Source of the DNA: CAZSPT01 sp964608895
GTDB lineage: Bacteria > Patescibacteriota > Patescibacteriia > 2-01-FULL-39-33
Assembly: GCA_964608895.1 (NCBI GenBank)
Contig: CAZSPT010000016.1
Coordinates: forward strand, 1 to 16,408
Length of the DNA: 16,408 nucleotides
Reading direction: 5' to 3'
The notes under the pieces were generated by a model. The model was not told the DNA's origin and made no database searches. It saw only the letters and a program-made list of their open reading frames with translations. Positions 1 through 7,383 of this stretch are shown one piece after another (within the stretch, counting starts at the first letter, position 1; each line of letters starts with the position of its first letter). Made by a program: the position numbers and the translations under genes.

Positions 1-269
1 AAGGCCGGCTCTTCTACACCGATAAACTGGTAAAAATGGGAGCAGAGATAATTCTTTGCGACCCCCATCGAGCGGTTGTTAACGGCCCAAGCCGGCTATT
101 CGGCCGAAACCTTGAAAGCCCTGATCTCCGAGCCGGCATGGCTTTAATTATTGCCGGCCTAATCGCCAAAGGTGAAACCGTTATTGAAAACATCTATCAA
201 ATTGAGCGAGGTTATCAGGAAATCGTCCCTCGGCTCCAAAAAATCGGAGCTAAAATAACCAAGGAATAA
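1..269 (+). CDS. murA: UDP-N-acetylglucosamine 1-carboxyvinyltransferase, C-terminal fragment (5' end outside window)
   Basis: This is the last 88 residues of MurA, which transfers enolpyruvate from PEP to UDP-GlcNAc in the first committed cytoplasmic step of peptidoglycan synthesis. The reading frame is open from base 3 with no stop, so the gene continues upstream of the window. The end matches the family C-terminus: an F-Y-T-D-K-L-V-K-M-G-A segment, then D-L-R-A-G-M-A-L-I-I-A-G-L, G-E-T-V-I-E-N-I-Y-Q-I-E-R-G-Y and a final L-Q-K-I-G-A-K-I. The DLRAG and I-x-R-G-Y motifs are typical of MurA and distinguish it from AroA. The catalytic cysteine would lie in the missing part. The stop is 14 nt before the next gene, so the two are probably co-transcribed. 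Confidence 0.93.
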   Translation, partial: GRLFYTDKLVKMGAEIILCDPHRAVVNGPSRLFGRNLESPDLRAGMALIIAGLIAKGETVIENIYQIERGYQEIVPRLQKIGAKITKE

Positions 270-283
270 ACCGATTTTAGTAT

Positions 284-1621
284 ATGACTCTTTTCTACCG
301 CCGAATCATTTATTTGATTTTTGTCGCGATTTTTCTAATTGTCACTCCTTTAGTCGTTCTTTACACTCAAGGATACCGCTACAACTTCAAAAAAAACCGA
401 GTCCAAAAAACCGGCATTTTGGTTGTTAGTTCAATCCCTTCGGGAGCGGCGATTTATCTAAATGAAAAAAAACTGGTCGGTCAGACAACCGACGGCCGAA
501 TTGAGGAACTTTTACCGGCCGACTACCAAATCAAGCTGACCAAATCAGGCTATCACTCTTGGCAGAAAAAGCTGCCAATTAAGGAAAATACCACCACTTT
601 TGCCGAAGAAATAATCCTTTGGAAAAAAAACTTTCCTTTGCTTGTTGACAATAGCCGGTTAATCGACTGGCGGCCGGCTCCCGACCGAAACCGAATCGCG
701 GCAATTGATTCAAAAAATCAATTAGTTTTTTTTGAGCTTAATCCCTATTCCTACCCCACTGAATTTGACCAAAAAAAAATCCTTCCTCTGGAAAATTTTC
801 AAAAGCCGAAAATAATCAACTGGTCAAACACCGGAAAAAAAATTCTTCTTCAGGCCGAACAAAACGGCCAGTGTCGCTATCTTAGCTATAATATTGAACA
901 AACCCCGCCTAAATTAACCGTTTTGCCGAGCTATAATTACCAGACAGTCAAATGGGACCGGCAGAACGATAATTTAATTTATGGACTAAATCAGGCCGGA
1001 ATTTGGAAAATAAATCTTTTTCAATCAGAAACAAAGCTGATCGCTCCGGGAAATTTTGACGATTTTCTAATCGCTGACGGAAAAATCTATTTCCGCCAAG
1101 GCAGCCAATTGGCTAAAAAACCGCTTGAAAAATCCGATTCAAACACTGAATATTTTCAAACCTCTTGCTCTGGCTGCCAATTTTTAACCAAAAAATCAGG
1201 GAAAATAATCCTTAAAGACAACCAAAAGCAAAAAATTATTTTTTTAGACAGCGAGCAAAAAGCCAAGCCGATTATCAAACCGGCCAAGGAAATCAGCTGG
1301 CTTAATGAAAAAACTCTTCTCTTCTACAGCGACTGGGAAATCCACAGCTATCAATTGGAAAAAAAAGAACCCGAGCTAATAACCAGACTCGGAACAAAAA
1401 TAATATCCGTCTCCTGGCATCCGGCCGGCCGCCATATTATTTTTTCCAGTCAAGGAAAAATCAAAATTATTGAGCTGGACAACCGGGAATCGCGAAATAT
1501 TATCCAACTGGCCGAATTTCAAAAGTTTTCAGGACTGACAATTGAGCCTAAAGGAAAAAATATCTACTTCAGCGGCCGGATTTCCGACCAACCGGGAATC
1601 TTCAAGCTGATTATCCAATAA
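284..1621 (+). CDS. Membrane-anchored PEGA-domain protein with a C-terminal beta-propeller-like region
   Basis: The 445-residue protein opens with one hydrophobic segment (about residues 8-28) ending in Y-T-Q-G-Y-R-Y. A PEGA domain follows (about 43-113: I-L-V-V-S-S-I-P-S-G-A-A-I-Y-L-N, then a L-P-A-D-Y-Q-I-K-L-T-K-S-G-Y half). The remaining ~330 residues are beta-rich and contain recurrent blades of the type W-(S/R/H)-(N/P)-x-G-(K/R)-x-I-(L/I) around residues 180-190 and 380-395, as in TolB/WD40-like propellers. PEGA domains are associated with surface or cell-wall proteins, and this domain order recurs in Patescibacteria. The bulk probably lies outside the membrane, with residues 1-7 inside. 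Its function is unknown. It follows murA by 14 nt and shares its terminator with the convergent HIT gene. Confidence 0.8.
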   Translation: MTLFYRRIIYLIFVAIFLIVTPLVVLYTQGYRYNFKKNRVQKTGILVVSSIPSGAAIYLNEKKLVGQTTDGRIEELLPADYQIKLTKSGYHSWQKKLPIKENTTTFAEEIILWKKNFPLLVDNSRLIDWRPAPDRNRIAAIDSKNQLVFFELNPYSYPTEFDQKKILPLENFQKPKIINWSNTGKKILLQAEQNGQCRYLSYNIEQTPPKLTVLPSYNYQTVKWDRQNDNLIYGLNQAGIWKINLFQSETKLIAPGNFDDFLIADGKIYFRQGSQLAKKPLEKSDSNTEYFQTSCSGCQFLTKKSGKIILKDNQKQKIIFLDSEQKAKPIIKPAKEISWLNEKTLLFYSDWEIHSYQLEKKEPELITRLGTKIISVSWHPAGRHIIFSSQGKIKIIELDNRESRNIIQLAEFQKFSGLTIEPKGKNIYFSGRISDQPGIFKLIIQ

Positions 1622-1645
1622 TCAGCCGATTTTTGTTTTGATTTT
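1606..1645 (+). terminator. Intrinsic terminator overlapping the stop codons of two convergent genes
   Basis: A perfect 9-bp stem (1606-1614 GCTGATTAT with 1618-1626 ATAATCAGC, loop CCA) is followed on the plus strand by the T-rich run CGATTTTTGTTTTGATTTT. It therefore fits a terminator for the murA-PEGA transcript. The stem contains the TAA of the plus-strand gene (1619-1621) and the TGA of the minus-strand HIT gene (1622-1624), which abut with no base between them. In the minus direction no T-run follows the hairpin. The stem is AT-rich, so strength is uncertain. Confidence 0.65.
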
Positions 1646-2032
1646 CTCGGCAATTTTCACCAAATCTTCCGAAGCGGCCTCCCGACCGGGCCAAAGCTTG
1701 CGGCCATCGCCGGCAAACCGGGGAATTAAATGCCAGTGAAAATGATTGACGGCTTGACCGGCTTCCGAACCGTTATTAACAGTCAAATTAAAACCGGGCG
1801 CTCCGACCGCTTCCAAAGCGGCCGGGGCTATTTTTTGAGCGACCGCCGTTAAATGCCTGAGAATTTCAACCGGCAGAGAAATTAAATTGGGATAATGTTT
1901 TTTGGAAATAATCAGAAGATGGCCGGGATTGACCGGAGCAATATCCAAAAAAACAAAGGCCTGCTCGTCTTGATAGATCTGATTGCTCGGAATCTTACCG
2001 GCGGCAATCTGACAAAAAAGGCATTTAGTCAT
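1622..2032 (-). CDS. HIT-family nucleotide hydrolase/transferase (HINT-like)
   Basis: This is a 136-residue cytoplasmic protein of the histidine-triad superfamily, enzymes that hydrolyse nucleoside phosphoramidates or other alpha-phosphate-linked nucleotides through a covalent histidine-nucleotide intermediate. The diagnostic H97-x-H99-x-H101 motif is intact (N-H-F-H-W-H-L-I-P), with H99 the expected nucleophile. C4 and C7 (C-L-F-C) together with H46 and H97 fit the zinc site of many bacterial HINT proteins. P-V-N-P-G-H-L-L-I-I (33-42) is the usual core strand. Length is normal. It is the last gene of the rsmI operon, 8 nt after the glycosyltransferase, and its stop abuts the convergent PEGA gene. 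The substrate cannot be read from sequence. Confidence 0.92.
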   Translation of the reverse strand: MTKCLFCQIAAGKIPSNQIYQDEQAFVFLDIAPVNPGHLLIISKKHYPNLISLPVEILRHLTAVAQKIAPAALEAVGAPGFNLTVNNGSEAGQAVNHFHWHLIPRFAGDGRKLWPGREAASEDLVKIAEKIKTKIG

Positions 2033-2040
2033 ATATTTTT

Positions 2041-3645
2041 TTATTTAATAACTTGATAAAGAGCTTTCTGATTTCCAAAATCAGCCAGCCAGCTGGTTGA
2101 AAAATTTGAATAGTCGGTGAGATAATTAACTTCCTCCGGAGAAATCGCGTAGAAATAAACGTCAGTTTCCCTAATTAACCCTTCAATTCCGGCCAAAAAC
2201 CGGGATGAACGCCAATTAACAATCACTTTTCTGCTCGGGAAAAAAATTTTGTCGCCGTAGCTGGTGATAATGACAGAATTTTCATCCGTCAACCGCCGAA
2301 CTTGACGATTAATTTGATGATAACCTAAAACTGTTTCTCTAACATTCAAAAGACTCTCCTCGTCTTGGCGCAAAACCGCCCAAGCCGAACCGCCGGCTAT
2401 TCCGACCGCCAAAATCAAAACAACCAACTGCTTTAACCGCCGGCCGGGCAGCCGAGAAACCAACTCATTCCAAAAATAAACCATTAAAGGAACAGCCAGA
2501 AGATAAAGGGGAAGAAAATACCTTGTCTGAGAGGAGCCAATCAGCGGCTTGGCCATCAAATTGTTAAAAAACCACCAACTGCCGTAATAAAAAAGAATCC
2601 AAACATAGACTAAAACTGTTCCAGCCAAAAAAAACTTTTTTGGAGCGTCCAAACGACCCTTCAGCCAACCAAAAATCAAAAGAAGGCCGCCGCCCAAAGC
2701 CGGCCAAAAATACCACCAAAACATTTTGGCGAAATAATGATAAAGACTCAAGCCGATATGATAGAAATTAATTCCAAAAGGGAAAAGAAACCGATTGATA
2801 AAAACCTTGAACAAACCAACGGATCCCGAATCAGAACCAACCAAGCCGGGATTATAACCACTGGCCAAAGGATGCCCGTAAAAATGATACTGGTAGCCCA
2901 AAACCGGAATAAAACAAAGCAAAATAATCAAGCCAAAAAGAAAAATCCAGCCGAAGGAAACTTTTCTACGATAACAGAAAAAACCGATTAAAACCAAGCC
3001 TAGCGCCCAAAAAACATCAACCGGCCGAATCGTCAGAGCAAGACCAAAAAACAAACTGCCAAAAGCCAAAAAAACCGGCTGTTTTTTTTCCCAAAAAACA
3101 GTCAATAGACAAAGTCCGATAATCAAAAAATCCAAAAAAATAAGATTATTGAACAACGACCGAGAATTATAATACCAAAAAGCCGGTAAAACAAGCAAAG
3201 CAAGCGATGAAAAAAAAGCGATTTTAGCGGTAAAAATCCTTTTAATAAAATAATAAAAACAACCAAGCGCCGCCAGCGAAACCAGCGGAGTAATAAAAGG
3301 AACCACTCCAAGTCCGAATAAAATTCCAAAAGTCCGAGCCAGCCAAATAAACCCGAGAAAACCGCCGGGAACAAGATAATTGTCAACAACAGTTATTGAC
3401 CGCGGATGGACAAGATTAAGTTTTCCGGAAAAAATATTCAACCGCTCAAATTCCTGAATTTCTCCATCAACGATAAAATTCTTGATAAAAAAATAATTAG
3501 CGGTCTCATCCGGGGTGTTGAAAATCCAAAAATCGTTGCCGACCGCCGCCGGCCGGAGACTCCAATAAAAAGCGGAATAGATAAAAAAGAAAATCAAGGC
3601 GGCCAGACCTAAAATAATCAAATACCTTTTTTCTGAATTGGTCAT
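2041..3645 (-). CDS. Multi-spanning membrane protein, probable GT-C (GT39/RgtA-like) glycosyltransferase
   Basis: The 534-residue integral membrane protein has about ten to twelve hydrophobic helices, starting with residues 8-27. The first extracytoplasmic loop contains an acidic pair D46-E47 in P-D-E-T-A-N-Y-F. GT-C enzymes using polyprenyl-phosphate sugars carry the catalytic acidic residue in this place. Helices interrupted by R-P (L-T-I-R-P-V-D) and the soluble C-terminal ~90 residues (about 445-534), with alternating beta/alpha character, also fit this superfamily. It would transfer a sugar outside the membrane to a lipid, glycan or protein acceptor. It lies 9 nt after tatD and 8 nt before the HIT gene. 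The acceptor and sugar are unknown, and a non-catalytic membrane role is not excluded. Confidence 0.65.
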   Translation of the reverse strand: MTNSEKRYLIILGLAALIFFFIYSAFYWSLRPAAVGNDFWIFNTPDETANYFFIKNFIVDGEIQEFERLNIFSGKLNLVHPRSITVVDNYLVPGGFLGFIWLARTFGILFGLGVVPFITPLVSLAALGCFYYFIKRIFTAKIAFFSSLALLVLPAFWYYNSRSLFNNLIFLDFLIIGLCLLTVFWEKKQPVFLAFGSLFFGLALTIRPVDVFWALGLVLIGFFCYRRKVSFGWIFLFGLIILLCFIPVLGYQYHFYGHPLASGYNPGLVGSDSGSVGLFKVFINRFLFPFGINFYHIGLSLYHYFAKMFWWYFWPALGGGLLLIFGWLKGRLDAPKKFFLAGTVLVYVWILFYYGSWWFFNNLMAKPLIGSSQTRYFLPLYLLAVPLMVYFWNELVSRLPGRRLKQLVVLILAVGIAGGSAWAVLRQDEESLLNVRETVLGYHQINRQVRRLTDENSVIITSYGDKIFFPSRKVIVNWRSSRFLAGIEGLIRETDVYFYAISPEEVNYLTDYSNFSTSWLADFGNQKALYQVIK

Positions 3646-3654
3646 TTTTTATCT

Positions 3655-4479
3655 TTAAATTTTTAATTTAAAAAGTTTAACGGCGTTTTCAGCGGTCGCC
3701 TCGGCCAACCGCTCAAAAGAAATTTCTTTAAGCTCGGCGATTTTCTCAATAATCGGCTCAAGATAAATCGGCTGATTAATTCGGCCCCGGTAAGGTTCAG
3801 GAGCAAGGTCGGGACTGTCAGTTTCAACTAAAATTTTTTCCAAAGGAGTTTTTCGGACGACTTCCTGAACCAATTCAGCTTTTTTCTTAAAAGTGACTAT
3901 CCCGGTAAAGCCGAGATAAAAACCGCAATCCAAAAATTTTTCAGCCAATTCCCAGCTACCGCCAAAGCAATGGATAACTCCGGCAATTGACCGCTCGGAA
4001 ACAATTTCCCAAAGCCGATTATAAGCACCGAAACGGTCTTCAACAGCTCCCCGGCAGTGAATAATCACCGGCAGTCCTTTTGCCTCGGCCAAATCAAGCT
4101 GACGAATAAAAAATTCCTCTTGCATCTCCTTAGTTTTCCGAATCGCGACAGGCCCGGCCGGTGGCCGACTGAAAGACGGCCAATAATAATCCAAACCGAT
4201 TTCCCCGACCGCGACTGTTTCAGGCTGATCAACCAGCTCCTTAATCCGCCGGAATGACCGAGCCGCCTCGGCCGGCCGGCCGAGACTGCCGGGATGAAAT
4301 CCAACCGCGGCATAAAAAATATCATATTTTCCGGCCAATTCAACCGCTTTTTCAGAATCAGCCGGCCGAGAGCCAACATTGACAACCCGAATATCTTTTT
4401 CCCGGCAACGCTGAACAATTTCCGGCAGTTCTTTTTGAAATTCAGAAAAATTAAGATGAGCATGACTGTCAATCATCAT
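3655..4479 (-). CDS. tatD: TatD-family metal-dependent hydrolase (DNase/deacylase fold)
   Basis: This is a 274-residue TIM-barrel metallohydrolase of the TatD family, linked to 3'-5' DNase activity and to D-aminoacyl or DNA repair functions. All family metal ligands are visible: H6-x-H8 (D-S-H-A-H-L), E93 (G-E-I-G-L-D-Y), H141 (I-I-H-C-R), H170 (I-H-C-F-G-G) and D221 (E-T-D-S-P-D-L). The A-V-G-F-H-P motif (58-63) and the ending R-G-R-I-N-Q-P are typical. Either of two adjacent ATGs could start it, and the second gives the conserved M-I-D-S-H. The start is 1 nt from the cvpA stop, so translation is probably coupled. metG and tatD lie near each other in many bacteria; here cvpA separates them. 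Confidence 0.95.
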   Translation of the reverse strand: MMIDSHAHLNFSEFQKELPEIVQRCREKDIRVVNVGSRPADSEKAVELAGKYDIFYAAVGFHPGSLGRPAEAARSFRRIKELVDQPETVAVGEIGLDYYWPSFSRPPAGPVAIRKTKEMQEEFFIRQLDLAEAKGLPVIIHCRGAVEDRFGAYNRLWEIVSERSIAGVIHCFGGSWELAEKFLDCGFYLGFTGIVTFKKKAELVQEVVRKTPLEKILVETDSPDLAPEPYRGRINQPIYLEPIIEKIAELKEISFERLAEATAENAVKLFKLKI

Positions 4480-4480
4480 A

Positions 4481-4969
4481 TCAGCTAAATAAACCGGTCA
4501 AAAATTGAAGTGAGTAAAGAAGGAGATGGGCTATCCGAGACTGGTCAAGCCTTTCAATCAACCAAGAAATATCCCCGAAAAATCTAATGGTGACAAAAAT
4601 TAAAACCCCCAAAATCAAAATTCCTTCAACTAAGCCAAGACAAAATCCTCCCAGCCGGTTCAGCGAGCCTAAAAAAGGAATTAAGGAAAATATTTTGAAA
4701 ATTTTATTAAAAAACCAAAAAATCAAGCCAGCCAGCCGACTAGCCAGAATAAAAATCAAGCTGAAGGCAACCAATTTTGCTAAGGCGGCCTGATTAAAAA
4801 ATATTGGAGTCAGCCAGCTGGCGACCGGAGCGTAAAAATTAATCGCCGCCCAACCGCCGACCGCCAAACCAATCAACCCACCAATCGCCTGAATTAGACC
4901 GAGGGCCAGGCCAATGCCGGCAAAAATCATCAAAAGCCCGACTAAAATTAAGTCAACTAAAGTAAACAT
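4481..4969 (-). CDS. cvpA: CvpA-family membrane protein
   Basis: This is a 162-residue protein with four hydrophobic helices (about 5-22, 26-45, 63-90, 108-130). It begins M-F-T-L-V-D-L-I-L-V and continues with G-x-x-x-G-L-I-Q-A-I-G-G-L-I-G, matching the CvpA family start (D-x-I-(I/L)...-G-(F/L)-x-(Q/R)-G). The G-S-L-N-R-L-G-G-F-C-L-G-L-V-E-G segment (about 101-116) is the most conserved family motif. CvpA was named for colicin V production in E. coli. In most bacteria it is a small inner-membrane protein tied to envelope homeostasis, with no known enzymatic activity. It sits between metG (40 nt upstream) and tatD (1 nt downstream). Confidence 0.88.
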   Translation of the reverse strand: MFTLVDLILVGLLMIFAGIGLALGLIQAIGGLIGLAVGGWAAINFYAPVASWLTPIFFNQAALAKLVAFSLIFILASRLAGLIFWFFNKIFKIFSLIPFLGSLNRLGGFCLGLVEGILILGVLIFVTIRFFGDISWLIERLDQSRIAHLLLYSLQFLTGLFS

Positions 4970-5009
4970 TAAAAATCAAACCAATTTAATTCCAAAAAAA
5001 ACAAAATCA

Positions 5010-6530
5010 TCACTTTTTTTCAATTCTGGGAAATAAAACCAAACCTTTTTTTATTTCTTGACCGGGTGTTAAACCACCCCACTGAACAATTTCTTTCCGA
5101 GGGTAATTCTTCCAGTCTGCTTCTCCCAAAGAATCAAAAATTTTTTCCGCCGTTTCTGGAAGAATCGGATAAATCATCAACGCCAACTGGCGAACTAATT
5201 CAAGAAGATTATAGAGTGTTTGATTAAGCTCCCGGCGCCGTTCGGAATCTTTCTCTTTAGCCAGTTCCCAGGGCCGCTGGCGTTCAATGTAACCATCGGT
5301 AAAAGCGTTCATTTTTTTTATCAATCCGATTACCTGGTCAATTCTCGCTTCAGTCATAGCCTGATGATATTGCTTGGAAATTCCGGCTAATTCGTCTGAA
5401 AACTTAAAATCTTTTTCTTCTGGAATTTTCGCCTGGTTATATTTGGCAACCATCGCCAAAATCCTGGAAACTAAATTGCCGATGCCGTTAGCTAAATCCG
5501 AATTATATTGAAAAACAAAATTAGTCACTTTTATATCGCCGTCCTGACCAAAAGGAAACTGGGATAAAATCAAATAACGAATCGCTTCGGCTCCGAAATC
5601 ATCTATTAAAGCGTCCGGGTTAACGGCGTTGCCCAGCGACTTACTCATCTTGTGGCCGTCAACAGTGAAAAAACCGTGAGCAAAAATAATCTTTGGCGGC
5701 TCCAATCCAGCCGCCAAAAGCATCGCCGGCCAGTAAAGAGCGTGAAATTTGACGATATCTTTGGCCATAAGCTGAATATCGGGCGGCCAGAATTTAAAAA
5801 AATTCTCCTTGTTTGAACCATAACCGAGAGCTGAAATATAATTCGCCAAAGCTTCAACCCAGACATAAACCGTTTGACGGTCGTCAAACGGCAGCGGCAT
5901 CCCCCAGGCGACATTTTCCCGAGAAATTGAAAAATCTTCCAAACCTTGACGAATTAAACCGAGGACTTCTTTTTTTTCAGTTTCCGGAAGAATCACCAAC
6001 TTGCCGGATTCAATCAATTCTTTGACCTTTGGGAGATAATCCTTAAGCTTAAAAAAATAATTCTTTTCCTTCAGCCATTCCGGCTCTTTTTGATGGTCGG
6101 GACATTTGCCGTCAACCAACTCCTTTTCAGTAATGAATTTTTCGCAGCCAACGCAGTAGCGGCCGTAGTACTCGTCCTGATAGACCGCTCCGGCCTCTTT
6201 TAATTTAAGCAGAAATTTTTCCGCTCCCCGACGATGAAGTTCAGAAGTCGTCCGAATAAAAAAATCATTACTAATATTAAGTCTATCCCAAACTCGGCTG
6301 TATTCAGCGGCGTTTTCGGCGCAGAAATCAGCCGGCTGACGACCGGCCTTTTTTGCCGACTGCTCCACTTTTGAACCATGCTCATCCGTTCCAGTCAAAA
6401 AAAACACCTCTTCACCGAAAAGCCGGTGATAACGGGCGAGAACATCGGCGGCCACTGTGGTGTAGGCGTGGCCGAGATGAGGAGTGTCGTTAACGTAGTA
6501 AATCGGTGTGGTTAAATAAAATTTTTTCAT
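5010..6530 (-). CDS. metG: Methionyl-tRNA synthetase
   Basis: This is a class Ia aminoacyl-tRNA synthetase that charges tRNA-Met. With the ATG at 6530 it is 506 residues and starts M-K-K-F-Y-L-T-T-P-I-Y-Y-V-N, the normal family start. An in-frame TTG at 6575 would add 15 unconserved residues and overlap rsmI, so I rejected it. The HIGH motif is H18-L-G-H21 and KMSKS is at 294-298. A single zinc knuckle is present (C126-x2-C129 and C143-P-D-H146), as in the compact Thermus/Bacillus-type enzymes. The C-terminal EMAP/tRNA-binding domain found in longer MetGs is absent. It follows rsmI by 22 nt. No Shine-Dalgarno sequence precedes the ATG. Confidence 0.97.
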   Translation of the reverse strand: MKKFYLTTPIYYVNDTPHLGHAYTTVAADVLARYHRLFGEEVFFLTGTDEHGSKVEQSAKKAGRQPADFCAENAAEYSRVWDRLNISNDFFIRTTSELHRRGAEKFLLKLKEAGAVYQDEYYGRYCVGCEKFITEKELVDGKCPDHQKEPEWLKEKNYFFKLKDYLPKVKELIESGKLVILPETEKKEVLGLIRQGLEDFSISRENVAWGMPLPFDDRQTVYVWVEALANYISALGYGSNKENFFKFWPPDIQLMAKDIVKFHALYWPAMLLAAGLEPPKIIFAHGFFTVDGHKMSKSLGNAVNPDALIDDFGAEAIRYLILSQFPFGQDGDIKVTNFVFQYNSDLANGIGNLVSRILAMVAKYNQAKIPEEKDFKFSDELAGISKQYHQAMTEARIDQVIGLIKKMNAFTDGYIERQRPWELAKEKDSERRRELNQTLYNLLELVRQLALMIYPILPETAEKIFDSLGEADWKNYPRKEIVQWGGLTPGQEIKKGLVLFPRIEKK

Positions 6531-6552
6531 CTTAAACCGCTTTATTATTGAA

Positions 6553-7224
6553 TCAATAGCCGGCCGGACCGACAATCACTAAAAATTCCCCTTTAATTGA
6601 TTCTGCTTTCAATCGGCCGGCCAACTCGGCGGACGTTCCCCGATAAACAGTCTCAAATTTTTTGGTCAGCTCCCGGCAGACAACCACTGTTCGCTCTTGA
6701 CCCAAATCTTTCAAGGATTCCAAAGTCTTTAGAATTCGATAAGGCGATTCATAGAAAGCAATTGTCGTCTTGGCCTCCTTTATCTCCTGAAAAATTTTCC
6801 GGCGGCCTTTCTTTCTCGGTAAAAATCCCAAAAAACAAAACCGATTGGCCGGCAGACCGGAAATTGACAATCCGGCAAGCAGAGCCGATGGTCCGGGAAC
6901 CGGAATCACCGGAAACTCATCAGCCAATTCAGCGATTAACTCATTGCCCGGGTCGGAAATTCCGGGAGTGCCGGCATCGCTAATCAAAGCGATTGTCCGG
7001 CCCTTTCTTAGCTCCCTGATAAAAAAATCAATTTTCCGGCGGCCGCTGTGCTGGTGATAAGAAACAAGCCGGGTCTTGATTTCGTAAGAATCAAGAAGCT
7101 TTTTTGAAACCCTGGTGTCTTCGGAAGCGACAAAATCAACTGATTTCAAAACTTCTAAAGCCCTCAAGGTAATATCGGAAAGATTACCAATCGGGGTGGC
7201 GACAATATATATTTTTCCTGTCAT
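6553..7224 (-). CDS. rsmI: 16S rRNA (cytidine-1402-2'-O)-methyltransferase
   Basis: RsmI uses SAM to 2'-O-methylate C1402 in the ribosomal P site. The 223-residue protein (ATG at 7224) starts M-T-G-K-I-Y-I-V-A-T-P-I-G-N-L, the hallmark of this tetrapyrrole-methylase-fold family. It continues with A-S-E-D-T-R, L-V-S-Y-H-Q-H, A-L-I-S-D-A-G-T-P-G-I-S-D-P-G and P-V-P-G-P-S-A. The substrate-side segment F-L-G-F-L-P-R-K and the A-F-Y-E-S-P-Y-R motif are also present. A TTG at 7245 in frame adds seven residues that do not match the family and overlaps the -10 element. It is the first gene of the operon that includes metG and tatD, the same relative order as rsmI-metS-tatD in Bacillus subtilis. Confidence 0.96.
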   Translation of the reverse strand: MTGKIYIVATPIGNLSDITLRALEVLKSVDFVASEDTRVSKKLLDSYEIKTRLVSYHQHSGRRKIDFFIRELRKGRTIALISDAGTPGISDPGNELIAELADEFPVIPVPGPSALLAGLSISGLPANRFCFLGFLPRKKGRRKIFQEIKEAKTTIAFYESPYRILKTLESLKDLGQERTVVVCRELTKKFETVYRGTSAELAGRLKAESIKGEFLVIVGPAGY

Positions 7225-7235
7225 ATGACACTTGA

Positions 7236-7264
7236 ATAATATCAAAAACTTTCGGGAAAATCAA
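7236..7264 (-). promoter_or_regulatory. Sigma70-type promoter for rsmI-metG operon, nearly leaderless
   Basis: On the minus strand, TTGATT (7259-7264) and TATTAT (7236-7241) are separated by 17 nt, close to the TTGACA/TATAAT consensus. The -10 box ends only 11 nt before the rsmI ATG at 7224. A transcript starting 6-8 nt downstream of the -10 would therefore have a leader of only a few bases. This fits the lack of a Shine-Dalgarno sequence. It is a prediction from sequence only. Confidence 0.55.
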
Positions 7265-7293
7265 CTGTTTTATTGAATTTTCAACAAATAATA

Positions 7294-7321
7294 GCCGGCC
7301 GAATTTTCAGAGGCGGCCGGC
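7294..7321. repeat. GC-rich inverted repeat GCCGGCCG / CGGCCGGC
   Basis: Two 8-bp arms (7294-7301 and 7314-7321) are perfect reverse complements around a 12-nt spacer. It lies in the intergenic region between the rsmI promoter and the terminator of the large operon. No T-run follows on either strand, so it is not a standard intrinsic terminator. It could be a hairpin in the read-through RNA of the large operon, a protein site, or a by-product of the general abundance of GGCCGG words here. Confidence 0.5.
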
Positions 7322-7340
7322 CGAAAACACTTGGTATTTT

Positions 7341-7365
7341 TAAAAACCGCTCCGCCGGGGAGCGG
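7341..7365 (-). terminator. Intrinsic terminator of the DUF134/NifX/thioredoxin operon
   Basis: A perfect 7-bp GC-rich stem (CCGCTCC 7347-7353 with GGAGCGG 7359-7365, 5-nt loop) is followed in minus-strand direction by TTTTTAAAAATA. It begins 18 nt after the stop of the last gene of the operon (TAA at 7384-7386), the expected place. Confidence 0.8.
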
Positions 7366-7383
7366 CTTTCAGTATCCGAAAAA

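Noticed and set aside
2737..3612. Open frames on the plus strand opposite the glycosyltransferase gene
   Set aside because: They are rich in Lys/Asn/Gln with no domain-like pattern and arise opposite Phe/Leu-rich membrane codons.
6531..6575. N-terminal extension of MetG from a TTG codon
   Set aside because: The added 15 residues are not part of the family and overlap the rsmI end; the M-K-K-F-Y-L start is typical.
7225..7245. N-terminal extension of RsmI from a TTG codon
   Set aside because: The added seven residues precede the conserved family start and overlap the -10 element; the ATG at 7224 fits.
7294..7321. GCCGGCCG inverted repeat as a second terminator
   Set aside because: There is no T-run after it on either strand; reported as a repeat only.
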